From: Bordetella parapertussis
GTDB lineage: Bacteria; Pseudomonadota; Gammaproteobacteria; Burkholderiales; Burkholderiaceae_D
Reading direction: 5' to 3'
Length of the DNA: 64,000 nucleotides
Assembly: GCA_945866125.1 (NCBI GenBank)
Contig: CAMBFZ010000005.1
Location: 62,001-126,000, forward strand
Shown: positions 9,124-17,965 of the stretch, in pieces
Layout of the letters: each line of letters begins with the position of its first letter
How positions within the stretch are numbered: the stretch's first letter is position 1
Position numbers and translations under genes: made by a program
Notes under the pieces: model-generated
The model's input: the letters and a program-made list of their open reading frames with translations, nothing else
Told to the model about the DNA's origin: nothing
Databases searched by the model: none

Positions 9124-10470
9124 TTAGTCCTCACGATCTGCGTCAAAATATTCTCTGTTTTTACTCAGCACAGAGGTCTCGGCAACCTCTGCTTCGCTTG
9201 CAAGACCGGAATCAAGTTTCACAAAAAATTGACTTGATATCGAATTAATTGACTGAAAATTATCAGAGCCTGCGTAATCTAAAATTTCGGGATTTAGCGG
9301 AATTTGAACAAAAGCTCGAAAGGTAAAGACATTTCGCTTTAGGAAAGATCGATAAAATATCTCAGGAGTAAAATCCAATAACACCGCCATATTGGCGTGG
9401 ACTGGCCCCAAAGCTTGGCGCGCTTCTGCCGTGAATGCGAGCGGGGGCCCAATGACAGCGCCACCACTTGCGGTCCTATCGCCAGGAGCTAGCCAAATCA
9501 GGCCAGCGTCCGGCAGGACCGGCGGCGAATTCAATAACACAACGGTCGAGGATGCTTTTGTTGACTTACCAGCCTTTACAGGAATATTTTTGATAATTTT
9601 GGTCGTATAGGCCGGAGAGAACAATACGACTTGATAAGAATTAGCCGGGTTTTCGTAGAATTCCTTTGGCTCTCCTGCATCGGGTGTCTTCGGTAACTGA
9701 TCCAGCGTAAGCACACCGCTTGTTGCCGATGCAGGAGCAGCGATGCGTCTGACAATTTTCCCATCTCTCTGCACAGTCACCATCACTGAGCCGTCGTTAG
9801 GCCCCAGATCGACTGTGATTGATCCCGCATTTTTCTCATCAAACACAGTCGCAACTGGCGCAAAAACAAAATTTCCCTCGGTTTTTTCGAAAATTGAACG
9901 GAGGTCTAATGTAATTCCAATCGATGTGGAAGAGCCTCTACCAACGCTAAAACTTAGAGGCATCTCCAAGGTTCGACTAGCATCACTCGAAAAATCAATG
10001 AGGGCCTCTTGGTTTGTACGAATTCTAGTGTCAGGGTTTTCTTTTGTTAGATTTACATAATTACGATAGCTATCGGCCACTTGATTAGGGCTAAATATCA
10101 GCCTTATTTTTTTATAAGCACCAGGAGACACAGATCCACTGGCAAGATTTATGCTGCTTTGAGTGAAAGGCACAAAATCCACTGGTCGGCCGCGAATTGA
10201 TTTCGGCATCTCGACATCGATCCATTCGGATTCTACGGCACCGCTTTTATCGGCTGAAAGCACTTTTATACTGGCAACTTTAAGAAAAACTTTATCAAAT
10301 CTGGTAAGCCTGTCGCTAGAGATTGGATATTGCGCGTTGACTTTCATCGAAACCGATAATGTTGCCTCGTTTGACATAGTTGATTTAGCTTTATCATTCG
10401 ACCCGCCGCATGCAGCCAAAACAAAAAGGGGGGAAATGAATATAGAAGATATTTTAAATAGTTTTTTCAT
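9124..10470 (-). CDS. DUF4382-like lipoprotein, paralogue 3 of tandem array
   Basis: A predicted lipoprotein of 448 residues. The lipobox is LAAC with Cys21; glycine follows, so outer-membrane sorting is expected by the E. coli +2 rule. Residues 36-210 resemble DUF4382 proteins: a first strand with FDKVFLKVASIKV, then SPGAYKKIRLIFSPN. A region shared by all three paralogues reads GITLDLRSIF, then PVATVFD, then DGSVMVTVQRDGKIVR. The last 150 residues differ from the other copies. An AGG before the ATG and an AT-rich 110-base gap support an independent start. Function is unknown; a surface-exposed beta-rich role is only inferred. Confidence 0.8.
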   Translation of the reverse strand: MKKLFKISSIFISPLFVLAACGGSNDKAKSTMSNEATLSVSMKVNAQYPISSDRLTRFDKVFLKVASIKVLSADKSGAVESEWIDVEMPKSIRGRPVDFVPFTQSSINLASGSVSPGAYKKIRLIFSPNQVADSYRNYVNLTKENPDTRIRTNQEALIDFSSDASRTLEMPLSFSVGRGSSTSIGITLDLRSIFEKTEGNFVFAPVATVFDEKNAGSITVDLGPNDGSVMVTVQRDGKIVRRIAAPASATSGVLTLDQLPKTPDAGEPKEFYENPANSYQVVLFSPAYTTKIIKNIPVKAGKSTKASSTVVLLNSPPVLPDAGLIWLAPGDRTASGGAVIGPPLAFTAEARQALGPVHANMAVLLDFTPEIFYRSFLKRNVFTFRAFVQIPLNPEILDYAGSDNFQSINSISSQFFVKLDSGLASEAEVAETSVLSKNREYFDADRED

Positions 10471-10580
10471 TACAAAACCTAAGATGATCTAAACATAACA
10501 GGTTCCTTTAAAAAATATCTATTATTTATTGATAATTTTTTATTTTCGAATCTGATACGAAAAATTTCAATCCTTACTAA

Positions 10581-11924
10581 TCAATGATTTATAAGGATTA
10601 GCTGCCCAGCCAATCCGTCTTGTTCTTTTATGGTTGCCAAATCTGGATTAGCTCGGATCTTGATGACATCCAAAGGAAAGCCACCAGGAAAAAGGATGGC
10701 TGAGTTAAATGAACTATAGAATAGTAGCTGCACGTAGCTATTTGAAAGTGTGCTTGTATATACGGTAGAGGGCTGTCCTTTCATAAATCTTCCAAGGTTA
10801 TATCCATAATCAACAACGAACCAAATACCACCTATTTTTCTAAGCACTTCAAACGCATTAAGTTCGCTGTCATCCACATTCAATGGGCCAGAAAGCTGTA
10901 TCGGCGTGTCCACTTTTAGTAATGATGGCTCAAGCGTCAAAGCTTCTTTAAGCGCCAAAAATTGCGTGGGCTTAGTGCTACTAACTACCGGGAAACCATT
11001 AATAACTTTAGTGAAAAAATTTGGTGAAGAAAAAACAACTTGATACCCCACTGAGTCACCAGTGGAAAAAGGCAGGTGTGTGAGCTTGACTATGCCGGCA
11101 CTTGCCGGAATTTTATTTCGAATAATCTTTCCATTGCGCTGCGCACTTACCATGACCGTACCATCAGTCGTGCCAAGATTAATTTCGATGGTGCCAGCGC
11201 TCGACAAATCAAGGGCAGTCGCGACAGGATGAAAAATGTAGCTTCCAAACAATGAATTAAGGTCAGCCGTTTTTGCGAGTGCCCGCAAATTTAACGTTAT
11301 TCCCATCGAAGAATTTTCGGATTTTTTAATCTCAATGTCAGTATTTAATATCGACGCAGGCGACACCACAACTGGAAAAACTCTATTTTGTTGATTTCCA
11401 TTTTTCTCACTTACATAATTTGGAAAATTAATTCCATCCGATTGATCGAATGTTAGCTTTACACTTTTATATCTTCCGATTGTTACTGCTCCCTTAGCAA
11501 GTACTAGCGGAGTATCGGTAAAATTCAGAAAATTTTCATTAATTAATCTAGGCATAGCAACATCTTGCCAACCAGCTGCATCGGCGCTTGCATTCGCATT
11601 CAGATGAATCTGAACTTTGTTGATTCCTAAATTAATATCCTTAAAGCCGGCAGTCGGATTTGTTTCCAGTTGAATGGTGAGTGTTCCACTCGGACCAACT
11701 GGGGTTACCGGACCCGGTATGATCGTGACCCCAGGAGGGCCGGAGACAAACCCTGTTTGTGAAGCAGAATTTGTCGGAAAAATAGGTGCGGATACGATCA
11801 CCGTATTCGAATTATCTGAAGAGTTTTGCGGGTTCGAATTGACAGTAGGAACGTCCCCCCCACATCCTCCCAAAGCCAGAGTCATCACCAATAAAAATAA
11901 TTTTGATCTAGTATTAATAAACAT
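10581..11924 (-). CDS. DUF4382-like lipoprotein, paralogue 2 of tandem array
   Basis: A 447-residue predicted lipoprotein with lipobox LGGC (Cys21), followed by GG. A Ser/Asn/Pro-rich linker (about 25-80) leads into the conserved domain: FKDINLGINKVQIHLN, TIGRYKSVKLTFDQSD, then GITLNLRALA, FHPVATALDLSSAG and DGTVMVSAQRNGKIIR. It lacks the SPGAY/PPGKY proline seen in its neighbours. AAGGTG lies six bases before the ATG. The coding region is visibly more AT-rich than the surrounding housekeeping genes. It sits between the other two paralogues on the same strand; it probably belongs to one operon with them, though the 110- and 76-base gaps would allow separate promoters. Confidence 0.8.
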   Translation of the reverse strand: MFINTRSKLFLLVMTLALGGCGGDVPTVNSNPQNSSDNSNTVIVSAPIFPTNSASQTGFVSGPPGVTIIPGPVTPVGPSGTLTIQLETNPTAGFKDINLGINKVQIHLNANASADAAGWQDVAMPRLINENFLNFTDTPLVLAKGAVTIGRYKSVKLTFDQSDGINFPNYVSEKNGNQQNRVFPVVVSPASILNTDIEIKKSENSSMGITLNLRALAKTADLNSLFGSYIFHPVATALDLSSAGTIEINLGTTDGTVMVSAQRNGKIIRNKIPASAGIVKLTHLPFSTGDSVGYQVVFSSPNFFTKVINGFPVVSSTKPTQFLALKEALTLEPSLLKVDTPIQLSGPLNVDDSELNAFEVLRKIGGIWFVVDYGYNLGRFMKGQPSTVYTSTLSNSYVQLLFYSSFNSAILFPGGFPLDVIKIRANPDLATIKEQDGLAGQLILINH

Positions 11925-11999
11925 AAATACACCTTTTTCAAAATTAAATTTGGCTAAAAAAATAAAAATAGAAGAAAGATACAGTCACATTTGTACGTT

Positions 12000-13277
12000 T
12001 TAAGGTGTACAACTTAAGCCGATTTGAGCAACGCAATAATCGGCTGTGAAAGCAGAAGAATTTAGGTCCGGATCAATACGAACTTTAAAATTAGTACTCG
12101 AATCCGAAAATTTATTGAAGGCAATGGGAAGCACGTAATAATCAGCAATGTCCGGGCCCGCAGCGGAATAATCGATCGCTATGTCTCGCCGCAATGAATT
12201 CTGCTGTAACTGTGAAATCGGCGAAACGGTATAGGCCGTCACTATGGCAAGATCAGTCTGCAATGATCCAAGGCGCTGAATCAGCTCGACACCCATTACC
12301 CCCAGAACCTCGGATGTAGCGGACTTATCGGCCTTGATAAAAAACGTATTAGTCGGATTTTGTGCGTAAGAAATAGCGATTGAATCTAGAATACTGGTTG
12401 TCTGCCCACCGCCATTGACCGGAATATTTTTTATGACTTTTGTGATGATATTGCGAGACGAGAGAACGACTTGATAGGAATCATCAAGACTGGATGTTTT
12501 GGGCAATTGGGTAAGTAATACTCTGTCGGCATTCTTAGGTGCGTACAGGCTCCGCACTATGCGTCCGTAACGCTGCACGCTGACTAATACCGCACCATCG
12601 TTGGCACCAATATTCAGTTCTATATTACCTGCCTCGCTAAGATCAATGGACCGGGCTACTGGTCGATATATATAGGTCCCATCGACCATGCCAAACAAAG
12701 ATCGCAAATCCATCGTGATGCCCAACCACGACGTTGAACCTGCTTTTACTTCAATCTCTGTGGGTATTAGAAATCCATCCGTCACATTACTTGGATAATT
12801 GACTAACAGCGACTTTCCGTTACCCCCTGGCGTGCTTCCGATTGCATAGTTACGGATAATCTGTCCCGACACGTTCGGATTGAAAATGATTTTTATTTGC
12901 TTGTATTTTCCGGGCGGTACGGGGGTTTTTACTAGGAGAAGCGAGTTGACCGTGTATTTTGTAAGATCTACCGGATTGCTCTGAATACTAGTCGACAGCG
13001 GAATATCAACCCATCCACTGCTGTCTGCCTGGGCCGTTGCATCTCGGTGTATCTGTATTTTTTTAAACGCAAGATTGATTTGCTGAAAGCCAACGATTTC
13101 ACCAGCGGCAAGAAAGTAAGCAGGATTTGTCTGAAGATAGACTTCAAGATTACCAGTCGGGGCGGGTATGACCGGCGCAGAGGTAACGGTAGACTTCGCG
13201 TCACCGCCGCAGCCGACCAGGCTGCTGGCGCCAATTGAAAACATTCCAACAACAAACAACCGCGACCAGAAGTTCAT
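12000..13277 (-). CDS. DUF4382-like lipoprotein, paralogue 1 of tandem array
   Basis: A 425-residue predicted lipoprotein, the first in transcription order. The lipobox is LVGC with Cys23 when the ATG at 13277 is used; an in-frame TTG one codon upstream is less likely. The N-terminal domain has FQQINLAFKKIQIHRDATAQ and PPGKYKQIKIIFNPN, the latter closely matching the PAGxYxxIRL pattern of DUF4382. The common core follows: GITMDLRSLF, YRPVARSIDLSEAG, DGAVLVSVQRYGRIVR. The C-terminal part is unlike the other copies. Its promoter must lie in the 125 bases between the start and the tRNA terminator. Confidence 0.8.
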   Translation of the reverse strand: MNFWSRLFVVGMFSIGASSLVGCGGDAKSTVTSAPVIPAPTGNLEVYLQTNPAYFLAAGEIVGFQQINLAFKKIQIHRDATAQADSSGWVDIPLSTSIQSNPVDLTKYTVNSLLLVKTPVPPGKYKQIKIIFNPNVSGQIIRNYAIGSTPGGNGKSLLVNYPSNVTDGFLIPTEIEVKAGSTSWLGITMDLRSLFGMVDGTYIYRPVARSIDLSEAGNIELNIGANDGAVLVSVQRYGRIVRSLYAPKNADRVLLTQLPKTSSLDDSYQVVLSSRNIITKVIKNIPVNGGGQTTSILDSIAISYAQNPTNTFFIKADKSATSEVLGVMGVELIQRLGSLQTDLAIVTAYTVSPISQLQQNSLRRDIAIDYSAAGPDIADYYVLPIAFNKFSDSSTNFKVRIDPDLNSSAFTADYCVAQIGLSCTP

Positions 13278-13404
13278 CAAGCGCCCAATCGCCAGGAATT
13301 TGAGAGGTTTTATCGAAAACTCGTTGAGTCATAACAACGAACTTAGCGATTCTGTGACGAGGAACAATACTTAGTTCAGGTCGAACCACACAAAAACGCA
13401 GGCG

Positions 13405-13429
13405 AAAAAAAACCGATCTGTTGATCGGT
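13405..13429 (-). terminator. Intrinsic terminator after tRNA-Val
   Basis: On the minus strand a 7-bp stem ACCGATC / GATCGGT with a four-base loop is followed by eight T residues. It lies about 50 bases past the tRNA 3' end and separates tRNA transcription from the lipoprotein genes further along. Confidence 0.9.
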
Positions 13430-13478
13430 AATTTTGGCTGTGTTGAAATCAAACGGCAGGTGCAACACTCGGCCAATA

Positions 13479-13553
13479 TGGTGGGAAGTGCTGGTTTCGA
13501 ACCAGCGACCTATCGCGTGTGAGGCGATCGCTCTACCCCTGAGCTAACCTCCC
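13479..13553 (-). tRNA. tRNA-Val (anticodon CAC)
   Basis: A 75-base cloverleaf folds from the sequence. The 7-bp acceptor GGGAGGT/ACTTCCC has one G-T pair. The D stem is GCTC/GAGC. The anticodon stem ATCGC/GCGAT encloses loop CTCACAC with anticodon CAC. The variable loop is AGGTC, and the T stem GCTGG/CCAGC carries TTCGAAA. The 3' CCA is encoded. It reads GUG valine codons. The terminator at 13405-13429 follows. Confidence 0.96.
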
Positions 13554-13590
13554 GGGCCGGCGCGAATTATCGCACAATCGCCCCATCCAA

Positions 13591-14295
13591 TCAATTTAAG
13601 GGTAATTGCCGCCAAACGCACTGGCCTTTGACTTCCTTATCCAAGGACTTGAGAACAGTGTCGTGCGCCGCCAATTCGGCTGCATCGGGCGCTACGAGCA
13701 GAATTTCTGCGATCTCCGTTACCCGTCTGCTTGCACCGCCCTGCACTTCATCCATGTTGAGGTCAATGGTCAGGCTATTTTGCCCGCGCGTCATGGCCAG
13801 ATAGACCTCGGCCAGCAGCTCGGCGTCAAGCAGCGCACCATGCAACGTGCGGTGCGCATTGGAGACCCCATAGCGGTCGCACAGCGCATCGAGCGAATTG
13901 CGCTTGCCGGGATGCAGTTCTTTTGCCTGCACCAAGGTGTCGGTGATCTTCAGGACCTGGCTGCCAAATTTGGGCAGGCCCAGCCTGTCAAGCTCGGCGT
14001 CGAGAAAGCCGACGTCGAATGGCGCATTGTGAATGATGATTTCAGCATCGCGCACAAACGCACAGAATTCGTCCGCGATCTCAAAAAACTGCGGCTTGTC
14101 CCGCAAAAATTCAGTCGTCAATCCATGTACCGCCAACGCGCCAGGGTCAGAGTCTCGCCCGGGGTTGGTGTAGCGATGAAAATGTTGTCCGGTCAGGCGG
14201 CGGTCAACAAGCTCGACGCAGCCGACTTCAATAATGCGGTCGCCGGTACGCGGGTTGAGGCCCGTGGTTTCGGTGTCTAAAACAATTTGGCGCAT
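13591..14295 (-). CDS. dnaQ: DNA polymerase III epsilon subunit (3'-5' proofreading exonuclease)
   Basis: Proofreading subunit of the replicative polymerase. The three exonuclease motifs of the DEDDh family are present: ExoI LDTETTGLN with Asp7 and Glu9, ExoII HNAPFDVGFLD near residue 90, and ExoIII HRTLHGALLDAELLAEVY near 150. After the exonuclease domain a short tail reaches 234 residues, as usual for DnaQ. It lies after rnhA on the same strand with a 39-base gap; the rnhA-dnaQ pairing is common in proteobacteria. A long open frame on the opposite strand is a shadow of this gene. Confidence 0.96.
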   Translation of the reverse strand: MRQIVLDTETTGLNPRTGDRIIEVGCVELVDRRLTGQHFHRYTNPGRDSDPGALAVHGLTTEFLRDKPQFFEIADEFCAFVRDAEIIIHNAPFDVGFLDAELDRLGLPKFGSQVLKITDTLVQAKELHPGKRNSLDALCDRYGVSNAHRTLHGALLDAELLAEVYLAMTRGQNSLTIDLNMDEVQGGASRRVTEIAEILLVAPDAAELAAHDTVLKSLDKEVKGQCVWRQLPLN

Positions 14296-14334
14296 GAGGA
14301 TTCAGTCAGTAGATAAAAATATCGGGTGTTCAGG

Positions 14335-14769
14335 CTAGAGCACCAGTTCAACGCCTTTGTTGGCCAACGCATCAGCCCGCTCGTTTCCTTCGTGGCCGTT
14401 GTGCCCTTTAACCCAGCGCCAGCTGATTGCATGGCGCGCCTGCGCCGTATCGAGCGCCTGCCAGAGATCGACATTTTTGACTGGCGCACGGCTGGCGGTC
14501 TTCCAGCCCCGCGCTTTCCAGCCATGAATCCATTCGCTAATACCTTTTTGTACGTACTGACTATCCGTATGCACAACCACTTCGCATGGGCGCTTGAGTG
14601 CATTCAGCGCTTCGATTACGGCCATCAGTTCCATACGGTTGTTGGTCGTGTTGAGCTCGCCCCCAAACAATTCTTTTTCGGTGGCGCCAGCGACTAACCA
14701 CGCACCCCAGCCACCGGGGCCGGGATTCCCTTTGCACGCGCCATCTGTAAAAATTTCTACTTTATCCAT
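14335..14769 (-). CDS. rnhA: Ribonuclease HI
   Basis: Removes the RNA strand of RNA-DNA hybrids, for example R-loops and primers. The 144-residue length is normal. Catalytic carboxylates are Asp9 (IFTDGACKGNPGPGGWG), Glu47 (NNRMELMA) and Asp69 (HTDSQYV), with His123 in KGHNGHEGNERAD and Asp133. It starts four bases after the methyltransferase stop and precedes dnaQ, forming a compact unit. Confidence 0.97.
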   Translation of the reverse strand: MDKVEIFTDGACKGNPGPGGWGAWLVAGATEKELFGGELNTTNNRMELMAVIEALNALKRPCEVVVHTDSQYVQKGISEWIHGWKARGWKTASRAPVKNVDLWQALDTAQARHAISWRWVKGHNGHEGNERADALANKGVELVL

Positions 14770-14773
14770 GCGT

Positions 14774-15556
14774 TTAAGTTTGCTTATCCAGTGAGTTTTT
14801 CATTTTATTGGTGGCCGGCACACCGGCCCGCATTGGGGTTCTTTTAGCTTGCCATGCGGGTCCGATCAGTCGCATGCCCTTAACCCGCTTGATCGCCTGC
14901 ACGATGTACAGTGCACCGAGATACGGCCACCATCGATCGCCCGCTTTTTCCAGAAACGCAAAGCGTTGCAACCATTTCGCCGTCACACACGGTGGCGCGT
15001 AACAACCAAAATGGCCGCGATTGACTTCCATATTCAAAAGTTTAAGCCAGTCTTTGAGACGCGGCACGCTGATGAATTCGCCATTCAACGGTAAAAAATG
15101 TGCACCGGTCAAACGCCCCGCAGTCTGCCGCACGCCCCACATGCTGGCTGGATTAAAGCCGCAAATGATGACCTGCCCTTCCGGAATCAGCACACGCTCC
15201 ACTTCACGCAGCACCTGATGCGGCTCGATCGCAAATTCCAGTACATGCGGCAGCACCACCAGATCAAGGCTATGGGTCGCAAAGGGCAGCTCGGTGAAGT
15301 CATGCGTCAACACGATACGGCCCGGCTTATGCGGCGATAACGTGGTGTCGGTATGCCATCTGTTGGGCATGCGGCTGGCTTCCAGACCATCAATTGGTAG
15401 CAAGCCAATCTGCACTGCGTTATAGCCAAATATATCGGCAGTAAGTTCATTAAGACGCGCCTGCTCCCACTGGCGCGCGTACGCACCGGCCGGCGTATCA
15501 AACCAGGGAGCCAGCGATATAATCGGTTTTTCTTCAGCGTGGTGGTGCATACCCAT
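14774..15556 (-). CDS. Class I SAM-dependent methyltransferase
   Basis: A methyltransferase of the Methyltransf_11 type with an unknown substrate. The gene lies between gloB and rnhA, a conserved arrangement in betaproteobacteria and gammaproteobacteria. Visible features are LPFATHSLDLVVLPHVLEF around motif II and EVERVLIPEGQVIICGFNP for motif IV. The usual motif I glycine loop is not obvious, as is common in this subgroup. The start is uncertain: ATGs at 15586, 15556 and 15550 are all in frame and none has a strong ribosome binding site. At 15556 the start codon shares CATG with the divergent gloB start. No signal peptide. Confidence 0.8.
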   Translation of the reverse strand: MGMHHHAEEKPIISLAPWFDTPAGAYARQWEQARLNELTADIFGYNAVQIGLLPIDGLEASRMPNRWHTDTTLSPHKPGRIVLTHDFTELPFATHSLDLVVLPHVLEFAIEPHQVLREVERVLIPEGQVIICGFNPASMWGVRQTAGRLTGAHFLPLNGEFISVPRLKDWLKLLNMEVNRGHFGCYAPPCVTAKWLQRFAFLEKAGDRWWPYLGALYIVQAIKRVKGMRLIGPAWQAKRTPMRAGVPATNKMKNSLDKQT

Positions 15557-16343
15557 GTCAGTCAAACAGATTTTGTCGGTTACCACGATTCCGGCTTTTG
15601 CCGATAATTATTTATGGCTTATTCATGATCAGCACAACGCCGTAGTCGTTGACCCCGGTGATGCCGCACCCGTACTGGCGACGCTTGCCGCACACAAGCT
15701 TAAGCTGGTCGCTATTCTACTCACTCACCACCACGCTGACCATGCGGGTGGCGTTCCGGCGCTGCTGAAGGCCTTTCCCGTTCCGGTGTACGGCCCGGCA
15801 GCCGAAAAAATCGCCGGTGTCACCCACCCTCTGAGCGAAACCGACTCAGTGACCGTGCCAGAACTGGGGCTGCACTTAGCGGTCATTGATGTGCCCGGTC
15901 ATACGGCAGGTCATATTGCTTACTATGCCGCACAAGAACAATGGCTCTTTTGTGGCGACACCTTATTTGCCGGTGGCTGCGGCCGACTCTTTGAAGGCAC
16001 GCCGGCGCAGATGACGGTGTCGCTTGACAAACTCGCCGCGCTGCCGGATGCCACCCAGGTTTATTGCGCGCACGAATACACGGTCTCTAACTTACGCTTT
16101 GCCTGTGCTGCGGAGCCAACCAATCCGGCAGTCGCCGAGCGGCTTAAGTTTGAGCAGGCACGACGCGACAAAGGCGAGGCCACCGTTCCATCCAGCATTG
16201 CTGTCGAAAAGGCAACCAACCCTTTTCTGCGTTATCGCCAACCTGCCATCATTGCTGCGCTGATTGAAGGGGGTCGCCTTGCCCACGCCGACCCGGTTTC
16301 TGCGTTTGCGGCCCTCAGAGAATGGAAGAACAGCTTTCGTTAG
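15555..16343 (+). CDS. gloB: Hydroxyacylglutathione hydrolase (glyoxalase II)
   Basis: Second enzyme of methylglyoxal detoxification: it hydrolyses S-lactoylglutathione to lactate and glutathione. The metallo-beta-lactamase signature THHHADH is at 57-63, and further metal ligands lie in DVPGHTAGHIAYY, FCGDTLFAGGCGR and YCAHEYT. A C-terminal domain ends in FAALREWKNSF, giving the usual 262 residues. It is divergent from the methyltransferase, with start codons overlapping in one CATG. Confidence 0.96.
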   Translation: MSVKQILSVTTIPAFADNYLWLIHDQHNAVVVDPGDAAPVLATLAAHKLKLVAILLTHHHADHAGGVPALLKAFPVPVYGPAAEKIAGVTHPLSETDSVTVPELGLHLAVIDVPGHTAGHIAYYAAQEQWLFCGDTLFAGGCGRLFEGTPAQMTVSLDKLAALPDATQVYCAHEYTVSNLRFACAAEPTNPAVAERLKFEQARRDKGEATVPSSIAVEKATNPFLRYRQPAIIAALIEGGRLAHADPVSAFAALREWKNSFR

Positions 16344-16385
16344 CAAACTGCCACCAAGCCCACTGTAACCGTCATGACATTTGTC

Positions 16386-16415
16386 TTGACGGGCTTTGAC
16401 TGGCTTCACTACACT
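16386..16415 (+). promoter_or_regulatory. Putative sigma70 promoter for mltD
   Basis: TTGACG at 16386-16391 and TACACT at 16410-16415, 18 bases apart. The predicted transcript would begin about 50 bases before the mltD ATG at 16475. This rests only on box matches. Confidence 0.4.
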
Positions 16416-16474
16416 TGCGCGAATTCAATCTATCCTGCTGGCAGCAGTTTTCGCCAGCGGTGAAAACAAGGCCA

Positions 16475-17965
16475 ATGCATCAATCACGATTCATCCAGCT
16501 AGTGTGTGCAGCACTAGCCTTCAGCTTGATGCTGCCATTGCAGCCAGCACTGAGCAACGACCTCAGCATCGCACCCTACGACCCGCAGTCCGAGCGCAAC
16601 GAGCTGCCTCGGGACGTGCTGCCATCGGGTGAACTACTCAACAGCGGGCCGGATTATTTGTATCAGTCCGAAGATCTTGACATCCAGAGTTTTGATGTCT
16701 GGGATCGTATCCGCAAGGGCTATGCCATTCCGGACCTCAACAACCCGCTCGTGGCAACCCATACAATCTGGTACAGCTCGCGCCCTGAGTACATACAGCG
16801 CACCACCCAGCGCGCATCGCGCTACCTGTTTCACGTCGTGCAAGAGCTCGAGAAACGGCAAATGCCAACTGAGCTGGCCCTGCTGCCGTTCATTGAATCG
16901 GCGTTTAATCCGCAAGCGTATTCGACCGCAAAAGCAGCCGGCATGTGGCAATTCATTCCCAGCACCGGGCGCGATTTCAACCTCAAGCAAAACGCGTTTC
17001 GCGATGAGCGCCGTGACGTCATTGCGTCGACCAACGCGGCACTGAATTATTTACAAAAACTCTATGGCATGTTCGGCGACTGGCAACTGGCGCTGGCAGC
17101 CTACAACTGGGGTGAAGGTTCGGTCTCCCGCGCCATCGCCAAAGCCCAGGCCGCAGGGCGTCCAACCGATTTCAATAGCCTGTCAGACTACATGCCTTCA
17201 GAGACGCGCAACTATTATCCCAAGCTGCAGGCCTTCAAAAATATCATTACCGCTCCTGCGCAATACGGTATCAAACTGCCGAACGTAGAAAACCAGCCGT
17301 ATTTCGTCTCCATCAAAAAAACCCGGGATATCGACATCAAGCTCGCCGCGCAATTAGCCGAACTGCCAATGGAAGAATTCAGAGCCTTAAATCCGCAGTA
17401 CAACCGCCCCGTGATCACCGGCAGCCCGACCACGCAGATTTTGCTGCCCGCGCTCAATGCACAAAAATTCAAGGAAAATCTTGGTAACTGGACCCATGCA
17501 CTGTCGACATGGACTGCCCATAAAGTCACCGCCGCCCGGGAGCGTATCGAGACCATTGCGGCCAAATTCAAGACGACCCCGCAAGTCATCCGCGAAGCCA
17601 ATGAAATACCACCCAACATGCACCCCAAGGCCGGATCGACGGTGCTCGTGCCACGTCTCGCCAGCGCCGGGGATCGCGATATTGCCGATGAAGTTGTCGA
17701 CAACGCGGTGCTGAGCGTCGAAGCCGACACCCCACCAAAAAAACGCATCAGCATCAAAGTAGGAAAACGCGACACCATGGCGCTACTTGCGCGGCGTCAC
17801 AAAGTCTCTGCAAGCCAGATCCGCGAATGGAACGCGCTCTCAAACGACAAGCTCACCACGGGTCAGGTCTTGAAGATTGAGGTCAAGGCCGGTAAGAGCA
17901 ACAAAGAAATACCGCGCCACAAAATCACGCGCAAAAAGCCCAGCGAACACCCCTCAAAGCGTTGA
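16475..17965 (+). CDS. mltD: Membrane-bound lytic murein transglycosylase D (LysM-containing)
   Basis: Cleaves peptidoglycan glycan strands to give anhydromuropeptides. The 496-residue product starts with a Sec signal peptide (FIQLVCAALAFSLMLPLQPA). The SLT domain follows, with the catalytic Glu141 in LLPFIESAFNP, then AAGMWQFIPSTGRDF and AAYNWGEGSVSRAI. One or two LysM-like repeats follow, the last clearly reading DTMALLARRHKVSASQIREWN near the C terminus, and a very basic tail ends the protein. No lipobox cysteine is seen. ATG 16475 with AAGG upstream is preferred over the in-frame TTG at 16415 and GTG at 16460. The end overlaps convergent yejF by 12 bases. Confidence 0.9.
   Translation: MHQSRFIQLVCAALAFSLMLPLQPALSNDLSIAPYDPQSERNELPRDVLPSGELLNSGPDYLYQSEDLDIQSFDVWDRIRKGYAIPDLNNPLVATHTIWYSSRPEYIQRTTQRASRYLFHVVQELEKRQMPTELALLPFIESAFNPQAYSTAKAAGMWQFIPSTGRDFNLKQNAFRDERRDVIASTNAALNYLQKLYGMFGDWQLALAAYNWGEGSVSRAIAKAQAAGRPTDFNSLSDYMPSETRNYYPKLQAFKNIITAPAQYGIKLPNVENQPYFVSIKKTRDIDIKLAAQLAELPMEEFRALNPQYNRPVITGSPTTQILLPALNAQKFKENLGNWTHALSTWTAHKVTAARERIETIAAKFKTTPQVIREANEIPPNMHPKAGSTVLVPRLASAGDRDIADEVVDNAVLSVEADTPPKKRISIKVGKRDTMALLARRHKVSASQIREWNALSNDKLTTGQVLKIEVKAGKSNKEIPRHKITRKKPSEHPSKR

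Noticed and set aside
13606..14280. 224-codon plus-strand open frame opposite dnaQ
   Set aside because: It is a shadow of dnaQ, whose exonuclease motifs are all on the minus strand; the translated product has no family features.
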